From the NCBI GenBank assembly GCA_030647775.1, contig JAUSJC010000007.1, positions 53,947-117,946 on the forward strand: 64,000 nt of DNA. The letters run 5' to 3'. Position 1 is the first letter of the stretch. Each line of letters begins with the position of its first letter. A program made the position numbers and the translations under genes. The notes below the pieces were generated by a model, which was not told the origin of the DNA, ran no database searches, and saw only the letters and a program-made list of their open reading frames with translations. The DNA is from Candidatus Curtissbacteria bacterium (GTDB lineage: Bacteria > Patescibacteria > Microgenomatia > Curtissbacterales > GWA2-41-24). Positions 1 to 7,698 of the stretch are shown here, one piece after another.

Positions 1-2
1 TT

Positions 3-122
3 AAAAATAGACTAAATAAGTTGAGCTGGACGTTTCCAGTGACTGAAGTTGTATTATATGGAGTTGATTCTACTCAAAGTCCTCAGTATCAGGAAAAGTT
101 AATCTCCATTTCAGTTAGATAA
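3..122 (+). CDS. C-terminal end of an unidentified protein (cut by window edge)
   Basis: An open frame enters from the left edge and runs 39 codons to a TAA at 120-122. The predicted tail is rich in beta-branched residues and ends in LISISVR. There is too little sequence to name a family. It reads in the same direction as the metzincin gene that follows. It could be chance, but the frame has no stop from the window edge and the composition looks coding. Confidence 0.4.
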   Translation, partial: KNRLNKLSWTFPVTEVVLYGVDSTQSPQYQEKLISISVR

Positions 123-250
123 TAAGTTTCGATATAGTCAACTCTTCGACAAATTATAATAGTGAGCGTAGTCGAACTACTCAGTGCTATAGCCCTTCGA
201 TAAGCTCAGGGTCATGACGCTTCGGTGAACTCAGTACTATAGCCAGTGCC
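121..250. repeat. Intergenic palindromic repeat cluster (TTCGA/AAGCTCAG type)
   Basis: Several inverted units built on CTTCGA...AAGCTCAG lie end to end and finish with CAGTACTATAGCCAGTGCC (232-250). The same 22-bp end, including the preceding ACT, recurs exactly at 1455-1476. Related units occur near 19060, 19728, 25570, 27715 and 59990, and inside the Y-family polymerase gene. No gene was found here. A TATAAT box at 274-279 follows the repeat and could drive the protease gene. Confidence 0.7.
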
Positions 251-373
251 AGTTTTATTTAGACCTAGTTTGATATAATCTGCCCAGTAAGGCTGGTATT
301 GTAAACGCAAGAAATTGTTGGAAGAAGAGAATTTCTAACTAAGTGCCTAAGGTGGGGTATTGGCATACCGGCC

Positions 374-952
374 TTGGCGGCATTGCGTCCACTTTCAACA
401 CTTGCTGAAGGCGTAACAAATCAGGAATATCAGTTTCCCTGGTCTAGAGATGAAATTCTTTTTGGGCCAAACGCCGGATTTATAGAAGCGAAAAAAGGAA
501 TTCCTCTTGGTGTTTATGCCGCCAGCGGCATACGACCGGACCTTGTTAATTTAAGTATGGCACCCTGGAATAATTTAGCAAACAGTATGGGGAGAACTGA
601 TCTTTTTTACTTCGAAGAAAATCCATCTAGGGCAAAAATAATTATTGGTCAAAGTACGAAAGACTATAGCTATACTGTAGCAAATCCTGATTTTAAAAGT
701 CCCTATTTAAGATGCGATATTTACTTGGTGAATCAATGGATAGGAGTTATAACACATGAACTGGGCCATACACTTGGATTTGTTGATTTTATTTATAAGG
801 ATACTGATCCCCGGGATTATTTCAATCCTAAACGTTGTGATCTTCCGGACAAACCTATTCACAGTATAATGGCACAAAATTTTATTGTTACACCAACAGT
901 GTTGATTGGACCAGACGATGGAATCATGCTTAGGCTCGCGGGGTACGTTTAA
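374..952 (+). CDS. Secreted metzincin-type zinc metalloprotease
   Basis: The 192-residue product contains HELGHTLGFVD near residue 129, which fits the metzincin zinc site HExxHxxGxxH/D with Asp as third ligand. A methionine in IMAQN further on could be the Met-turn. The TTG at 374 is the first common start codon, but the same frame is open back to 305 and encodes a twin-arginine-like stretch (GRREFLTK then a hydrophobic run ending ALAAL). The true start may therefore be an unusual codon such as ATT at 314, giving a Tat signal peptide. The family is normally exported. The substrate is unknown. Confidence 0.75.
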   Translation: MAALRPLSTLAEGVTNQEYQFPWSRDEILFGPNAGFIEAKKGIPLGVYAASGIRPDLVNLSMAPWNNLANSMGRTDLFYFEENPSRAKIIIGQSTKDYSYTVANPDFKSPYLRCDIYLVNQWIGVITHELGHTLGFVDFIYKDTDPRDYFNPKRCDLPDKPIHSIMAQNFIVTPTVLIGPDDGIMLRLAGYV

Positions 953-1036
953 ACATCACTGAACACATAGCAGGTTAAACTATTCCGAACATAATCTAGT
1001 GTGGCCAGCTAAAATTTAGCCTCAATTTCTTAGTTA

Positions 1037-1074
1037 TTGACATTAATTAAAGATGTACCGATAATAAAATTCCG
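1037..1074 (+). promoter_or_regulatory. Promoter with almost no leader for the coiled-coil gene
   Basis: TTGACA at 1037-1042 is followed after 17 bases by GATAAT at 1060-1065. The predicted transcription start lies only about 3 bases before the ATG at 1075. No Shine-Dalgarno sequence is visible. This is one of several short-leader promoters in the window. Confidence 0.55.
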
Positions 1075-1380
1075 ATGGCTGACTTGACAATAAAGGAAAT
1101 AGAAGAAGTGTTGGATAAAAAGCTCGATCAAAAACTCGAGCCTATTAAGAAGACACTTGATGAACATTCTAAGAAGCTTAATGAACACGATGGTCAGTTT
1201 AGATCAATAAAAAAAACTCTTGACGAACATTCCCAAAGGTTAGAATCCATTTTCCCGGATATGGTAGATGTTCAGAAAAAGACAGATATACTACCAGACA
1301 TATATGACATTGTTAAGGGCACTAAAGAAAAGGTCGATGACCATGAAGAAAGACTAGGAGTTCTAGAACACGCTGCTTAA
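1075..1380 (+). CDS. Small coiled-coil protein of unknown function
   Basis: The 101-residue product is highly charged and carries heptad-like repeats. The segment KKTLDEHS(K/Q)(K/R)L occurs twice (about residues 25-34 and 46-55), then a second helix with KVDDHEERL. No membrane segment or signal peptide is visible. It resembles the small coiled-coil proteins often found in Patescibacteria; no specific role can be assigned. It stands alone between two repeat clusters. Confidence 0.7.
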   Translation: MADLTIKEIEEVLDKKLDQKLEPIKKTLDEHSKKLNEHDGQFRSIKKTLDEHSQRLESIFPDMVDVQKKTDILPDIYDIVKGTKEKVDDHEERLGVLEHAA

Positions 1381-1436
1381 TCTATCCAATTTAAATAATA
1401 CATTCACACACAATTGTCCTGAGCGGGATCGAAGGA

Positions 1437-1480
1437 TAGTCAACCCTTCGAAGTACTCAGTACTATAGCCAGTGCCGGCT
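1437..1480. repeat. Second copy of the TTCGA/CAGTACTATAGCC repeat
   Basis: The stretch AACCCTTCGA...CAGTACTATAGCCAGTGCC matches the repeat at 121-250 and lies directly upstream of the ribH promoter (TTGACA at 1485-1490). Confidence 0.7.
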
Positions 1481-1518
1481 CTATTTGACAAAGACTTCAA
1501 GTTTGTTAAACTCACCTG

Positions 1519-1929
1519 ATGGTAAGTAAACAAAAACGGATCAGCATTATTGCAACCAGCTTTCACAAAAAACACGTGGAGGTGATGCTTGAGGAGGCAA
1601 GAAAAACGTGCGGAGAAGTAAGGCTTGCCGTCGCCAATGAAGTATGGGTTCCGGGATCACTTGAAACCCCCTTGGCATTGCAAAGGGAACTTATGTCAGA
1701 AAAAGTAGATGGGGCCGTAGTTCTGGGTATCATCGAACGCGGAGAAACAAAGCATGGGCTGGTGATGGGCATGGCGGTAATATCTGCTATTATCGAAATT
1801 CAGCTTCAGGCGGGGAAACCGATTGGTGTCGGGATTCTCGGGCCGGAAATTACCCCTGACCAAATTAAGCCACGCCTGAAACCATACGCAAAAGATGCTG
1901 TTTTAGCCGCTTGGGCAATGTTAAAATAG
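1519..1929 (+). CDS. ribH: 6,7-dimethyl-8-ribityllumazine synthase
   Basis: This 136-residue protein belongs to the RibH family, which condenses 5-amino-6-ribitylaminouracil with 3,4-dihydroxybutanone phosphate to give the direct riboflavin precursor. Family landmarks are ATSFHKKHV (about 12-20), VPGSLETPLAL (44-54) and the loop ERGETKHG (73-80), whose His79 matches the catalytic histidine. Length is slightly short, close to archaeal-type RibH. It is the first gene of a tight cluster; its stop overlaps the riboflavin kinase start by one base. TTGACA at 1485-1490 suggests a promoter with a short leader. ribAB and ribD are not in the window. Confidence 0.93.
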   Translation: MVSKQKRISIIATSFHKKHVEVMLEEARKTCGEVRLAVANEVWVPGSLETPLALQRELMSEKVDGAVVLGIIERGETKHGLVMGMAVISAIIEIQLQAGKPIGVGILGPEITPDQIKPRLKPYAKDAVLAAWAMLK

Positions 1930-2315
1930 TGAACTTAAAACATATAGGAATTTTTTGGGGGAAAGTTGTTAAAGGTAAAAAGAGAGGCAAGTCTCTCGGT
2001 TTCCCTACTGCCAATGTTAAGCTGCACAGGGATATTGCCGACGGGATTTATATATCACTGGCGACAATTGATAAACACCAGTACCCGGCATTAACGTTTA
2101 TCGGCGCGGCTAAAACTTTTCGGGAAAAGGATGTAAAAGCGGAAACGCATCTACTTTCTTTTAGAGAAAACATTTATGGTAAACGGATTTCAGTCAGGCT
2201 TTTGGTAAAAATCCGGGGAAACCAAAATTTCAAGTCAGCAAAGATGCTTGTTTTGCAAATGAAAAGAGATAAACAGATTGCGGAAGAATACTTTAAAACC
2301 ACCAAATATGTTTAG
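1929..2315 (+). CDS. Stand-alone riboflavin kinase domain
   Basis: The product matches the C-terminal flavokinase half of bifunctional RibF, which phosphorylates riboflavin to FMN. Landmarks are GKSLGFPTANV near the N-terminus (phosphate and flavin binding), FIGAAKTF, and the ETHLLSF segment that supplies the catalytic Glu region. The FAD synthetase (nucleotidyltransferase) half is missing. GTG at 1929 is chosen because it overlaps the ribH stop by one base; an in-frame TTG at 1911 would add six residues. The end overlaps ribE by eight bases, so the three genes are probably translationally coupled. Confidence 0.85.
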   Translation: MNLKHIGIFWGKVVKGKKRGKSLGFPTANVKLHRDIADGIYISLATIDKHQYPALTFIGAAKTFREKDVKAETHLLSFRENIYGKRISVRLLVKIRGNQNFKSAKMLVLQMKRDKQIAEEYFKTTKYV

Positions 2316-2886
2316 CGGGATTATCAAGGCCAAAGCAAGCGCCAATAAGACCGAAAAGACGGGAAACGCCATGAGAATAGAGTTTACGGCGCCAAAAGGG
2401 TTTAGGGTGAGCTTGGGAGAGAGTGTAAGTATTGACGGTATATGCTCAACCGTTGAGAAAAAAGCCGGGAACAAGTTCTCTTTTTACTACATGGCCGAAA
2501 CGCTTAAAAAAACTACGCTTGCCCAAATTTCGGGTTCCCATGAGTTTAACATTGAGCGGTGCCTGACACTGCAAAGCTTGATTGGCGGACACTTGGTAAG
2601 CGGGCATATTGATACCGTTGCCCTGTTAAAATCTATCGCCACGCAAGATGATTCAAAACTTATGGAATTTGTAGTTGACCCGAAATTCACGAGATACATT
2701 ATTTATAAAGGGTCCATTGCCGTTAACGGCGTTAGCCTGACTGTTGTTTCCGTTTCCAAAAATTCTTTTCGCGTCTCTCTTATCCCATACACACTCGCCC
2801 ATACAAATCTGGGCAAGTTGAAAGCCGGAGATAAGGTGAATATTGAACTCGACCTGATTGCTAAATATCTTGAGAAACTACGGTGA
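2308..2886 (+). CDS. ribE: Riboflavin synthase, alpha type
   Basis: This protein of about 192 residues dismutates two 6,7-dimethyl-8-ribityllumazine molecules into riboflavin. The start at 2308 gives the family N-terminus MFSGII. Two lumazine-binding barrels follow, with GHLVSGHIDTV in the first-to-second linker region and GSIAVNGVSLTV in the second. The ATG lies inside the last codons of the kinase gene (ATGTTTAG overlap). It is the last gene of the cluster and is convergent with the HAD phosphatase gene. Confidence 0.92.
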   Translation: MFSGIIKAKASANKTEKTGNAMRIEFTAPKGFRVSLGESVSIDGICSTVEKKAGNKFSFYYMAETLKKTTLAQISGSHEFNIERCLTLQSLIGGHLVSGHIDTVALLKSIATQDDSKLMEFVVDPKFTRYIIYKGSIAVNGVSLTVVSVSKNSFRVSLIPYTLAHTNLGKLKAGDKVNIELDLIAKYLEKLR

Positions 2887-2916
2887 AGAAAAAATTTGAA
2901 GCAGTTTTTGTGACGA

Positions 2917-3570
2917 TTAAATTGATTGAAGTTTTTCAAAGCTAATTTCTTTAAAATCCCTAATGATGATATCTGCTTTTTCTAGGTCTTGTTTGTTGTA
3001 AGGAAGTCCTGCAAAACCAATACATTTCATGCCGGCTGCTTTGGCAGCATTTATTCCATGAGTTGAATCTTCTATCACTAAACAGTGGACTGGGGCTGTA
3101 TTTAATTTTTGGGCAGCTCTTAGGAATATGTCGGGGGCTGGTTTGCCATTTTTGACATCGTCGGAGGACACAATTATAGGAAAGTGCTTGTGAAGCTTAA
3201 TTATCTTAATTAAAGTAGATACTCTTTTTTGGGAGGCTGATGAGGCGACTGCTAGTTTTAATTTTAGTCGTGATAGTTCTTTAACTAATTCGACGGCACC
3301 GGGTACAGCTTTAAGATCTTTGCTTGTTTTCAAAAAATTAATGTAGCTTTCCCTTCCATCTGTAATTAATTCCTCCAATGTCTTTTCTAATTGGTATTCC
3401 TCCTTTAGCGTTTCCCAGATTACTTTACTGGATGAGCCTCTGAATCGCTCACCGATAGTCTCGGGAGCTTTAATTCCTAATCTTTCCAGGTATTTGACTA
3501 AATGAATATCGTTTAGGGGTTCTGTATCGACAAGAACTCCATCCATGTCGAAGATTATGGCTTTAATCAT
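2917..3570 (-). CDS. HAD-superfamily phosphatase (beta-phosphoglucomutase-like)
   Basis: The 217-residue product has all HAD motifs: DMDGVLVD at residues 8-15 (nucleophile and acid Asp), SSAS in motif II, KPAPD with the motif III Lys, and EDSTHG in motif IV. An alpha-helical cap follows motif I, as in the beta-phosphoglucomutase/phosphatase subfamily. The substrate cannot be read from sequence. Because it ends 31 bases from ribE, it could supply the dephosphorylation step of riboflavin synthesis, which HAD enzymes perform in other bacteria, but this is inference. Confidence 0.85.
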   Translation of the reverse strand: MIKAIIFDMDGVLVDTEPLNDIHLVKYLERLGIKAPETIGERFRGSSSKVIWETLKEEYQLEKTLEELITDGRESYINFLKTSKDLKAVPGAVELVKELSRLKLKLAVASSASQKRVSTLIKIIKLHKHFPIIVSSDDVKNGKPAPDIFLRAAQKLNTAPVHCLVIEDSTHGINAAKAAGMKCIGFAGLPYNKQDLEKADIIIRDFKEISFEKLQSI

Positions 3571-3684
3571 ATAGAGATTATATCAACTTCTTAAAAATAC
3601 TACCGTTCTCACTCCAAGCCAAATCCTGATTATGGAATTGATGATATCTCCGAAGTGCTTCCTTTGATACTTAAATAACGCTTT

Positions 3685-4368
3685 CTACACCAGGGGTTTT
3701 TGGCCGCTTTCCTTGAAATCGTCAAGGAATTTTTTGAGGCCGATATCGGTTAGCGGATGCTTTACCAATTTCTCCAGTACATCGTAAGGGCAGGTGGCAA
3801 TGTCGGCACTGGCAAGGGCCGCTTGTTTTACATGAAGCGGAGAGCGCACGGACGCAAAAAGGATTTTGGTTTTGAAGCCGTAATTATCGTAGATTTGGCG
3901 GATTTCATCTATCAGGTCAATTCCGGTTTGGCCGATATCATCAAGCCTGCCGATAAAGGGGCTGACAATATAGGCGCCAAGTTTGGCAACAAGAAGTGCC
4001 TGGTTGGCGCTAAACACAAGGGTCATGTTAACTCGGATGCCAGTCTTGGTCAAAACCTTTAGCGCTTTTAGGCCTTCTTCTGTTGTCGGTAATTTGATGA
4101 CTACGTTTTTACCCATTTTTGTCAAGGCTCTCCCCTCTCGGATCATGCCCGGGGCGTCGGTTGATAAAACTTCGAGGCTGATATTATCGGGAACAATTTT
4201 GAGGATTTTGGCGACAGCTTCTTTGTAGGTCATCCCGGCTTTTGCCGCTAAGGATGGGTTTGTAGTCACGCCGTCGATTATTCCAAGAGCCATCATCTTT
4301 TCAACTTCTTGGGGTACGGCGCTATCAATGTAAAGCTGCATGAGAGGATTTATTGTATCAAGTATCAT
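3685..4368 (-). CDS. Transaldolase / fructose-6-phosphate aldolase family (TalC-like)
   Basis: The 227-residue length fits the short transaldolase subfamily, a single TIM barrel. The signature GVTTNPSL lies near residue 33 and the Schiff-base lysine sits in VVIKLPTT near residue 92. Such enzymes either transfer dihydroxyacetone units in the non-oxidative pentose phosphate pathway or cleave fructose 6-phosphate; sequence alone does not decide. Family N-termini usually begin MQLYIDSA, so the ATG at 4341 is a good alternative start; the longer form would add nine residues encoded partly in a repeat. Confidence 0.88.
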   Translation of the reverse strand: MILDTINPLMQLYIDSAVPQEVEKMMALGIIDGVTTNPSLAAKAGMTYKEAVAKILKIVPDNISLEVLSTDAPGMIREGRALTKMGKNVVIKLPTTEEGLKALKVLTKTGIRVNMTLVFSANQALLVAKLGAYIVSPFIGRLDDIGQTGIDLIDEIRQIYDNYGFKTKILFASVRSPLHVKQAALASADIATCPYDVLEKLVKHPLTDIGLKKFLDDFKESGQKPLV

Positions 4369-4392
4369 GTATCACTTGCTAAGTGTCAAGGA
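4363..4392. repeat. Short intergenic repeat (GTATCA/GTGTCAAG type)
   Basis: GTATCATGTATCAC...AAGTGTCAAG is one of four similar low-complexity repeats upstream of genes in this window (others near 32610-32660, 35895-35911 and 48309-48332). Confidence 0.45.
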
Positions 4393-4445
4393 ATTAAAGT
4401 TTCCAACTCTATATGTGATAAAATTATTCGAAACTAAAGCAGGGT

Positions 4446-4507
4446 ATATCAGCAGGTCGCTTTGGCACAGCCCTTCGGGCTTCATGCCAATAGCGCTCCT
4501 CTGATAT
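4446..4507. repeat. Palindromic element upstream of tRNA-Lys
   Basis: A 62-base imperfect palindrome has outer arms ATATCAG and CTGATAT and nested arms GGCA/TGCC and AGCCC/GGGCT around a TTC loop. The same outer arms occur in the palindrome at 25941-25968 in front of tRNA-Arg. It is preceded by GGGTATA, a seven-base echo of the tRNA-Lys 5' end. Confidence 0.8.
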
Positions 4508-4524
4508 TCCTCCTCACTACGTTC

Positions 4525-4596
4525 GGGGGTATAGCTCAATGGTAGAGCACTCGCCTCTTAAGCGAATGGTTCAGGGTTCAAATCCCTGTGCCCCCA
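4525..4596 (+). tRNA. tRNA-Lys (anticodon CTT)
   Basis: A complete cloverleaf can be drawn: acceptor GGGGGTA/TGCCCCC, D arm GCTC-AATGGTA-GAGC, anticodon loop CTCTTAA, T arm CAGGG-TTCAAAT-CCCTG, discriminator A. The first anticodon-stem pair is a C-A mismatch. CCA is not encoded. It lies between a palindromic repeat and the convergent membrane glycosyltransferase gene. Confidence 0.92.
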
Positions 4597-4597
4597 C

Positions 4598-6079
4598 TTA
4601 TTCTCTGACAAGGAGCTGAAAATGGCCGATATTTACTTCGTAGCTTATTGGTTTTCTTAAATTGTCTTCCTCCGTGGTTTTTTGAATCCAATGGGGCCAC
4701 TGGCGGTCGAGACTTGGCTCGATAATTGTGAATTCTGTTTTCGTAATTTCACCGGATCTTGGGAAAACCTCGATTCCCGGGAATGTTGATGCCGTATTGC
4801 CGTGGAAATGAGGCAGGAGAAGGTTATTTTGCTTGGCATACAGCTGGTATAGGTACGCCCAAGTCGTCGGGATATAAAGCGGGTTGGTAACAGCATTGAT
4901 GCTGAACCTTTGGACTGGAGAAATCTCGTAGGTTTTTTTAACGAGCGCCATTTCGTCTTTAAAAATCATGCCGTCCTGAATTCTGAATAGGACACTGCCT
5001 TTTTGGTTCTTCTCAAAAACGGTAAGGGAGTTAGTAAGAATAATAGCGCCGATTATCAGGACAAAAGCGTATTTTGAAAATAGGCTGACCCTATGTAAAA
5101 AATAGGCGGTCAATACCAAAAGAGGGATGAGACTGCCGAGAGTTATGTAATACGAGCTGAAAGAAGACACGATAAAGATTGGTATATTGGCAAATAGAAG
5201 TATGAGCAGGAAGAGTAATGGCTTCCTTATTTTTTTATCGGTTTTGGCAAGGTAGATAGCAAAGGAAATTATGGCTAGGCCAAGAATGACAGAGATTGGC
5301 CCTGATTGAGGAAATAAATTATTACTGAGCTGCTCTTGCCATTTTTTTAAATATTCCATTAGTTGAGTGTCCAGTGCCGTTTTGGCGCCGATGTTGCCGG
5401 CGAAAAAATCTGCCGCGCCTTTTATCCCCTGGAACTTAAATTTAAGTTCGGCAACTGCGAAGCTTGAAATAAGAAAGAGGAACCCGGATGCCCCTAAAAG
5501 CATCTCTTTTCTTGGGAAGTACCTGACATTTGCGATTGCCAGTGTCACCAATGCTGATAATATGAGATAGACTAAGAAAATCTGCGTCTGGATGGCCAGA
5601 CCGAGGGCAAGAAAAGTCATGACCCAGCCCCCTTTTTGTTTATGGACGATTTGCCAAAGGCCAAGGTAGAAAAAAGCAATTGCCGGTACTGCCAGAGATG
5701 GGTTGGAAATCCATCTGGCATAAGAAACGGCCTCGAAGGAAACGGCGTAAAGGATGAGGGCGACGATTGAAATAGAAGTGTTTTTGAAGAGTTTTTGCGT
5801 CAATTGCCAAAGAGGAATGAGGACTAAAAGATTGATTAATATCATTTCGATTAAAACTACTTGGGGATCGCCACTGCCCAAAAAGTAAAATGGGGAGATA
5901 ACGTAATAGAAAAGCGGGCCGTGGAAAAACCCCGGGATATCGCTTGGCGGGCCGACAATTTTCAGGTGGCCTTTTGTAATGCTTTGGGCGAAAAAAGCGT
6001 CCCTTGCCTGGTCATAAGTGAAAAGTAAAGTGGAGAGACCCGGCGTAAGCCGCAGGATAAAAGCAAGGGTAACAATCAA
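4598..6079 (-). CDS. Polytopic membrane glycosyltransferase (GT39/ArnT-like)
   Basis: The 493-residue protein has about eleven hydrophobic segments. The first periplasmic loop holds YDQARDAFFAQ (about 23-33), resembling the acidic loop of PMT/ArnT-type enzymes that use polyprenyl-phosphate sugars. A soluble C-terminal domain follows. The probable role is transfer of a sugar from a lipid carrier to a protein or envelope glycan outside the membrane; donor and acceptor are unknown. The small acidic gene 25 bases upstream is probably co-transcribed. Confidence 0.75.
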   Translation of the reverse strand: MIVTLAFILRLTPGLSTLLFTYDQARDAFFAQSITKGHLKIVGPPSDIPGFFHGPLFYYVISPFYFLGSGDPQVVLIEMILINLLVLIPLWQLTQKLFKNTSISIVALILYAVSFEAVSYARWISNPSLAVPAIAFFYLGLWQIVHKQKGGWVMTFLALGLAIQTQIFLVYLILSALVTLAIANVRYFPRKEMLLGASGFLFLISSFAVAELKFKFQGIKGAADFFAGNIGAKTALDTQLMEYLKKWQEQLSNNLFPQSGPISVILGLAIISFAIYLAKTDKKIRKPLLFLLILLFANIPIFIVSSFSSYYITLGSLIPLLVLTAYFLHRVSLFSKYAFVLIIGAIILTNSLTVFEKNQKGSVLFRIQDGMIFKDEMALVKKTYEISPVQRFSINAVTNPLYIPTTWAYLYQLYAKQNNLLLPHFHGNTASTFPGIEVFPRSGEITKTEFTIIEPSLDRQWPHWIQKTTEEDNLRKPISYEVNIGHFQLLVRE

Positions 6080-6104
6080 AAGAATAATAATGAGTTTTAT
6101 GCCC

Positions 6105-6356
6105 CTACCCTACTTCTTCTTGCAGTTCTTCGTCAACGTTTAGGGGACCCGGACCATGGGCTTCGTCGCCGTGCAAACCGACCTTTTTGAGTTCTTCGTC
6201 AATGTCCGGGGACTCGGAAGTTGTGGCGTCGCCGGAAAAAACATCTTCCTCGCCGGTTACAGAAGGAGGCGCAACCGGGTCTTGAAATTGGTTTTCCTCT
6301 GTCCCGGTGTCATTGATATTCGGAGCGTTTGGAATTGTGTGGTCGTCCGGAGCCAT
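6105..6356 (-). CDS. Small acidic low-complexity protein
   Basis: The 83-residue product is rich in Asp, Glu, Pro and Gly and contains two similar units (DIDEELKKVG and NVDEELQEEVG). No membrane segment is visible. It belongs to a recurring type here: compare the acidic proteins at 54955-55152 and 57920-58012. Function is unknown. Position just upstream of the glycosyltransferase suggests one transcript. Confidence 0.55.
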   Translation of the reverse strand: MAPDDHTIPNAPNINDTGTEENQFQDPVAPPSVTGEEDVFSGDATTSESPDIDEELKKVGLHGDEAHGPGPLNVDEELQEEVG

Positions 6357-6385
6357 AATTATATTTTAGCAGAAATTGTGCGGTG

Positions 6386-6468
6386 TGCCGAGAGAGGGGA
6401 TCGAACCCTCACGCCATTGCTGGCACAAGATTTTAAGTCTTGCGTGTCTGCCATTCCACCACCTCGGC
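6386..6468 (-). tRNA. tRNA-Leu (anticodon TAA)
   Basis: A class II tRNA with acceptor GCCGAGG/TCTCGGC, anticodon stem CAAGA/TCTTG with loop CTTAAAA, and a short variable arm. The discriminator is A and CCA is not encoded. Its 5' end overlaps the left arm of the inverted repeat at 6466-6566. Confidence 0.9.
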
Positions 6469-6566
6469 CCGTTAGAAGTACGGTGATCGATTTTTATTTT
6501 AAATAGTATATCAAAAATTTAAGAACGAATTGTGCCTTATTATAATAACCAAACTTCTAACGGGCC
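6466..6566. repeat. MITE-like element with 13-bp inverted ends (GGCCCGTTAGAAG)
   Basis: Perfect inverted ends GGCCCGTTAGAAG (6466-6478) and CTTCTAACGGGCC (6554-6566) enclose an AT-rich core of about 75 bases. A second copy at 54853-54926 has the same ends (ACCCCGTTAGAAG) and shares the internal string TATCAAAAATTT. It fills the space between tRNA-Leu and tRNA-His. No reading frame lies inside. Confidence 0.75.
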
Positions 6567-6580
6567 TCGGCTGGGTTTGG

Positions 6581-6653
6581 GGAGGCCGAGGGGAATTGAA
6601 CCCCCAACCCGCAGCTCCACAAGCTGCTGCTCTACCATTGAGCTACGACCTCC
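6581..6653 (-). tRNA. tRNA-His (anticodon GTG)
   Basis: Cloverleaf with acceptor GGAGGTC/GGCCTCC, D arm GCTCAATGGTAGAGC, anticodon stem GCAGC/GCTGC with loop TTGTGGA and T loop TTCAATT. The base after the acceptor is C, the expected C73 of tRNA-His. CCA is not encoded. Confidence 0.9.
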
Positions 6654-6700
6654 ACGAATGGCCATATTATATCAGTTTTACGAGTTACGATCAGAGTAAA

Positions 6701-7396
6701 TTAACTGGCGAAGCGATATTTTAATAAGATATATATTGCCCTAAAGCCATCCTTGATGCCGATTTTTTTCCCTTCCTGATAACTGCGGCTTTTATATGCG
6801 ATTGGGATTTCCACGATTTTTAAGCCTTTTTTAAGAAGCTTACAGGTAATTTCCGGCTCAAAACCAAACCTGTCTTCACGCAGCTTGATTCCCTTTAAAA
6901 CTTCACTCTTAAAGCATTTATAACAGGTTTCCATGTCTGTAATCTGGGCCCGGTAGAGGATCTTTGTCAGAAACGAAAGGAAAAGGTTACCGGCATAAAA
7001 AAGCAAATATTTTGGTTTGTGGTTGGGGTTCAGGAATCTTGAGCCGTAAATGACGTCGGTGCCGCTATTTTTTATTTCTGAAATTAATTTCAAATGATCG
7101 TTTGGGTCATACTCCAAATCGGCGTCCTGGATAAGGATTATCTCCCCTTTTGCTTTTGAAAACCCCGAGCGGAGGCAGTACCCTTTTCCCCTATTTTTGT
7201 TATTCCAGATTTTGGTAATGCCGGCGATTTTATCTATTTTCTCCTGCGTGCTGTCCTTTGAGCAATCGTTAATAACGATAATTTCAAACGTGCCCGGGTA
7301 TTTGACTTTTTTAACGGCCGCGACGATTTGCCCGATTGTTTTTTCTTCGTTATAGGCGGGTATGATAATAGAGAAATCGATTTTTCTGCTTTTCAT
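6701..7396 (-). CDS. Family 2 glycosyltransferase (DPM1-like)
   Basis: The 231-residue GT-A protein has IIIPAYNEEKTI near the N-terminus, NDCSKDST, and the metal-binding DAD motif in QDADLEYDP (about residue 92). GSRFLN and a C-terminal RSYQEGKKIG segment match polyprenyl-phosphate sugar synthases. It has no strong membrane anchor. It may make the lipid-linked sugar used by GT39-type enzymes such as the one at 4598-6079; that link is inference from family pairing. Confidence 0.85.
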   Translation of the reverse strand: MKSRKIDFSIIIPAYNEEKTIGQIVAAVKKVKYPGTFEIIVINDCSKDSTQEKIDKIAGITKIWNNKNRGKGYCLRSGFSKAKGEIILIQDADLEYDPNDHLKLISEIKNSGTDVIYGSRFLNPNHKPKYLLFYAGNLFLSFLTKILYRAQITDMETCYKCFKSEVLKGIKLREDRFGFEPEITCKLLKKGLKIVEIPIAYKSRSYQEGKKIGIKDGFRAIYILLKYRFAS

Positions 7397-7524
7397 GTTT
7401 TAGGTTTGTATTATATTCGAAGAATACAAATTTTTCTCATTAATTCCTTGAGAGAATTATAATCGCAACAGCGTGGCGTCGACAATTGTCTAATTCTCGG
7501 GTACAATTAGAATCTGCAAAAGGG

Positions 7525-7582
7525 TTTGCGCCCGTAGCTTTAGATAGTTATTACACGCGTAGCGTGGAACTATAGCAAGCTA
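7525..7582 (+). repeat. Duplicated tRNA-Arg 5' end merged with a palindrome
   Basis: TTTGCGCCCGTAGCTT (7525-7540) repeats exactly at 7599-7614, the start of intact tRNA-Arg. The copy runs into nested arms: GTAGCTT/AAGCTAC, ATAGTT/AACTAT and CACGC/GCGTG. It looks like a palindromic insertion that left a partial tRNA duplicate. Confidence 0.7.
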
Positions 7583-7601
7583 CACAGCAAATTGAAAATT
7601 T

Positions 7602-7674
7602 GCGCCCGTAGCTTAATGGATAGAGCAGACGGCTTCGGACCGTAAGGTTGGGGGTTCGACTCCCTCCGGGCGCA
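7602..7674 (+). tRNA. tRNA-Arg (anticodon TCG)
   Basis: Acceptor GCGCCCG/CGGGCGC, D arm with GATAGAGC, anticodon loop CTTCGGA and T loop TTCGACT. Discriminator A, CCA not encoded. It is followed within 25 bases by a GIY-YIG gene. Confidence 0.92.
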
Positions 7675-7698
7675 CTTCTGCAGAGCAGAATTGCTAGG

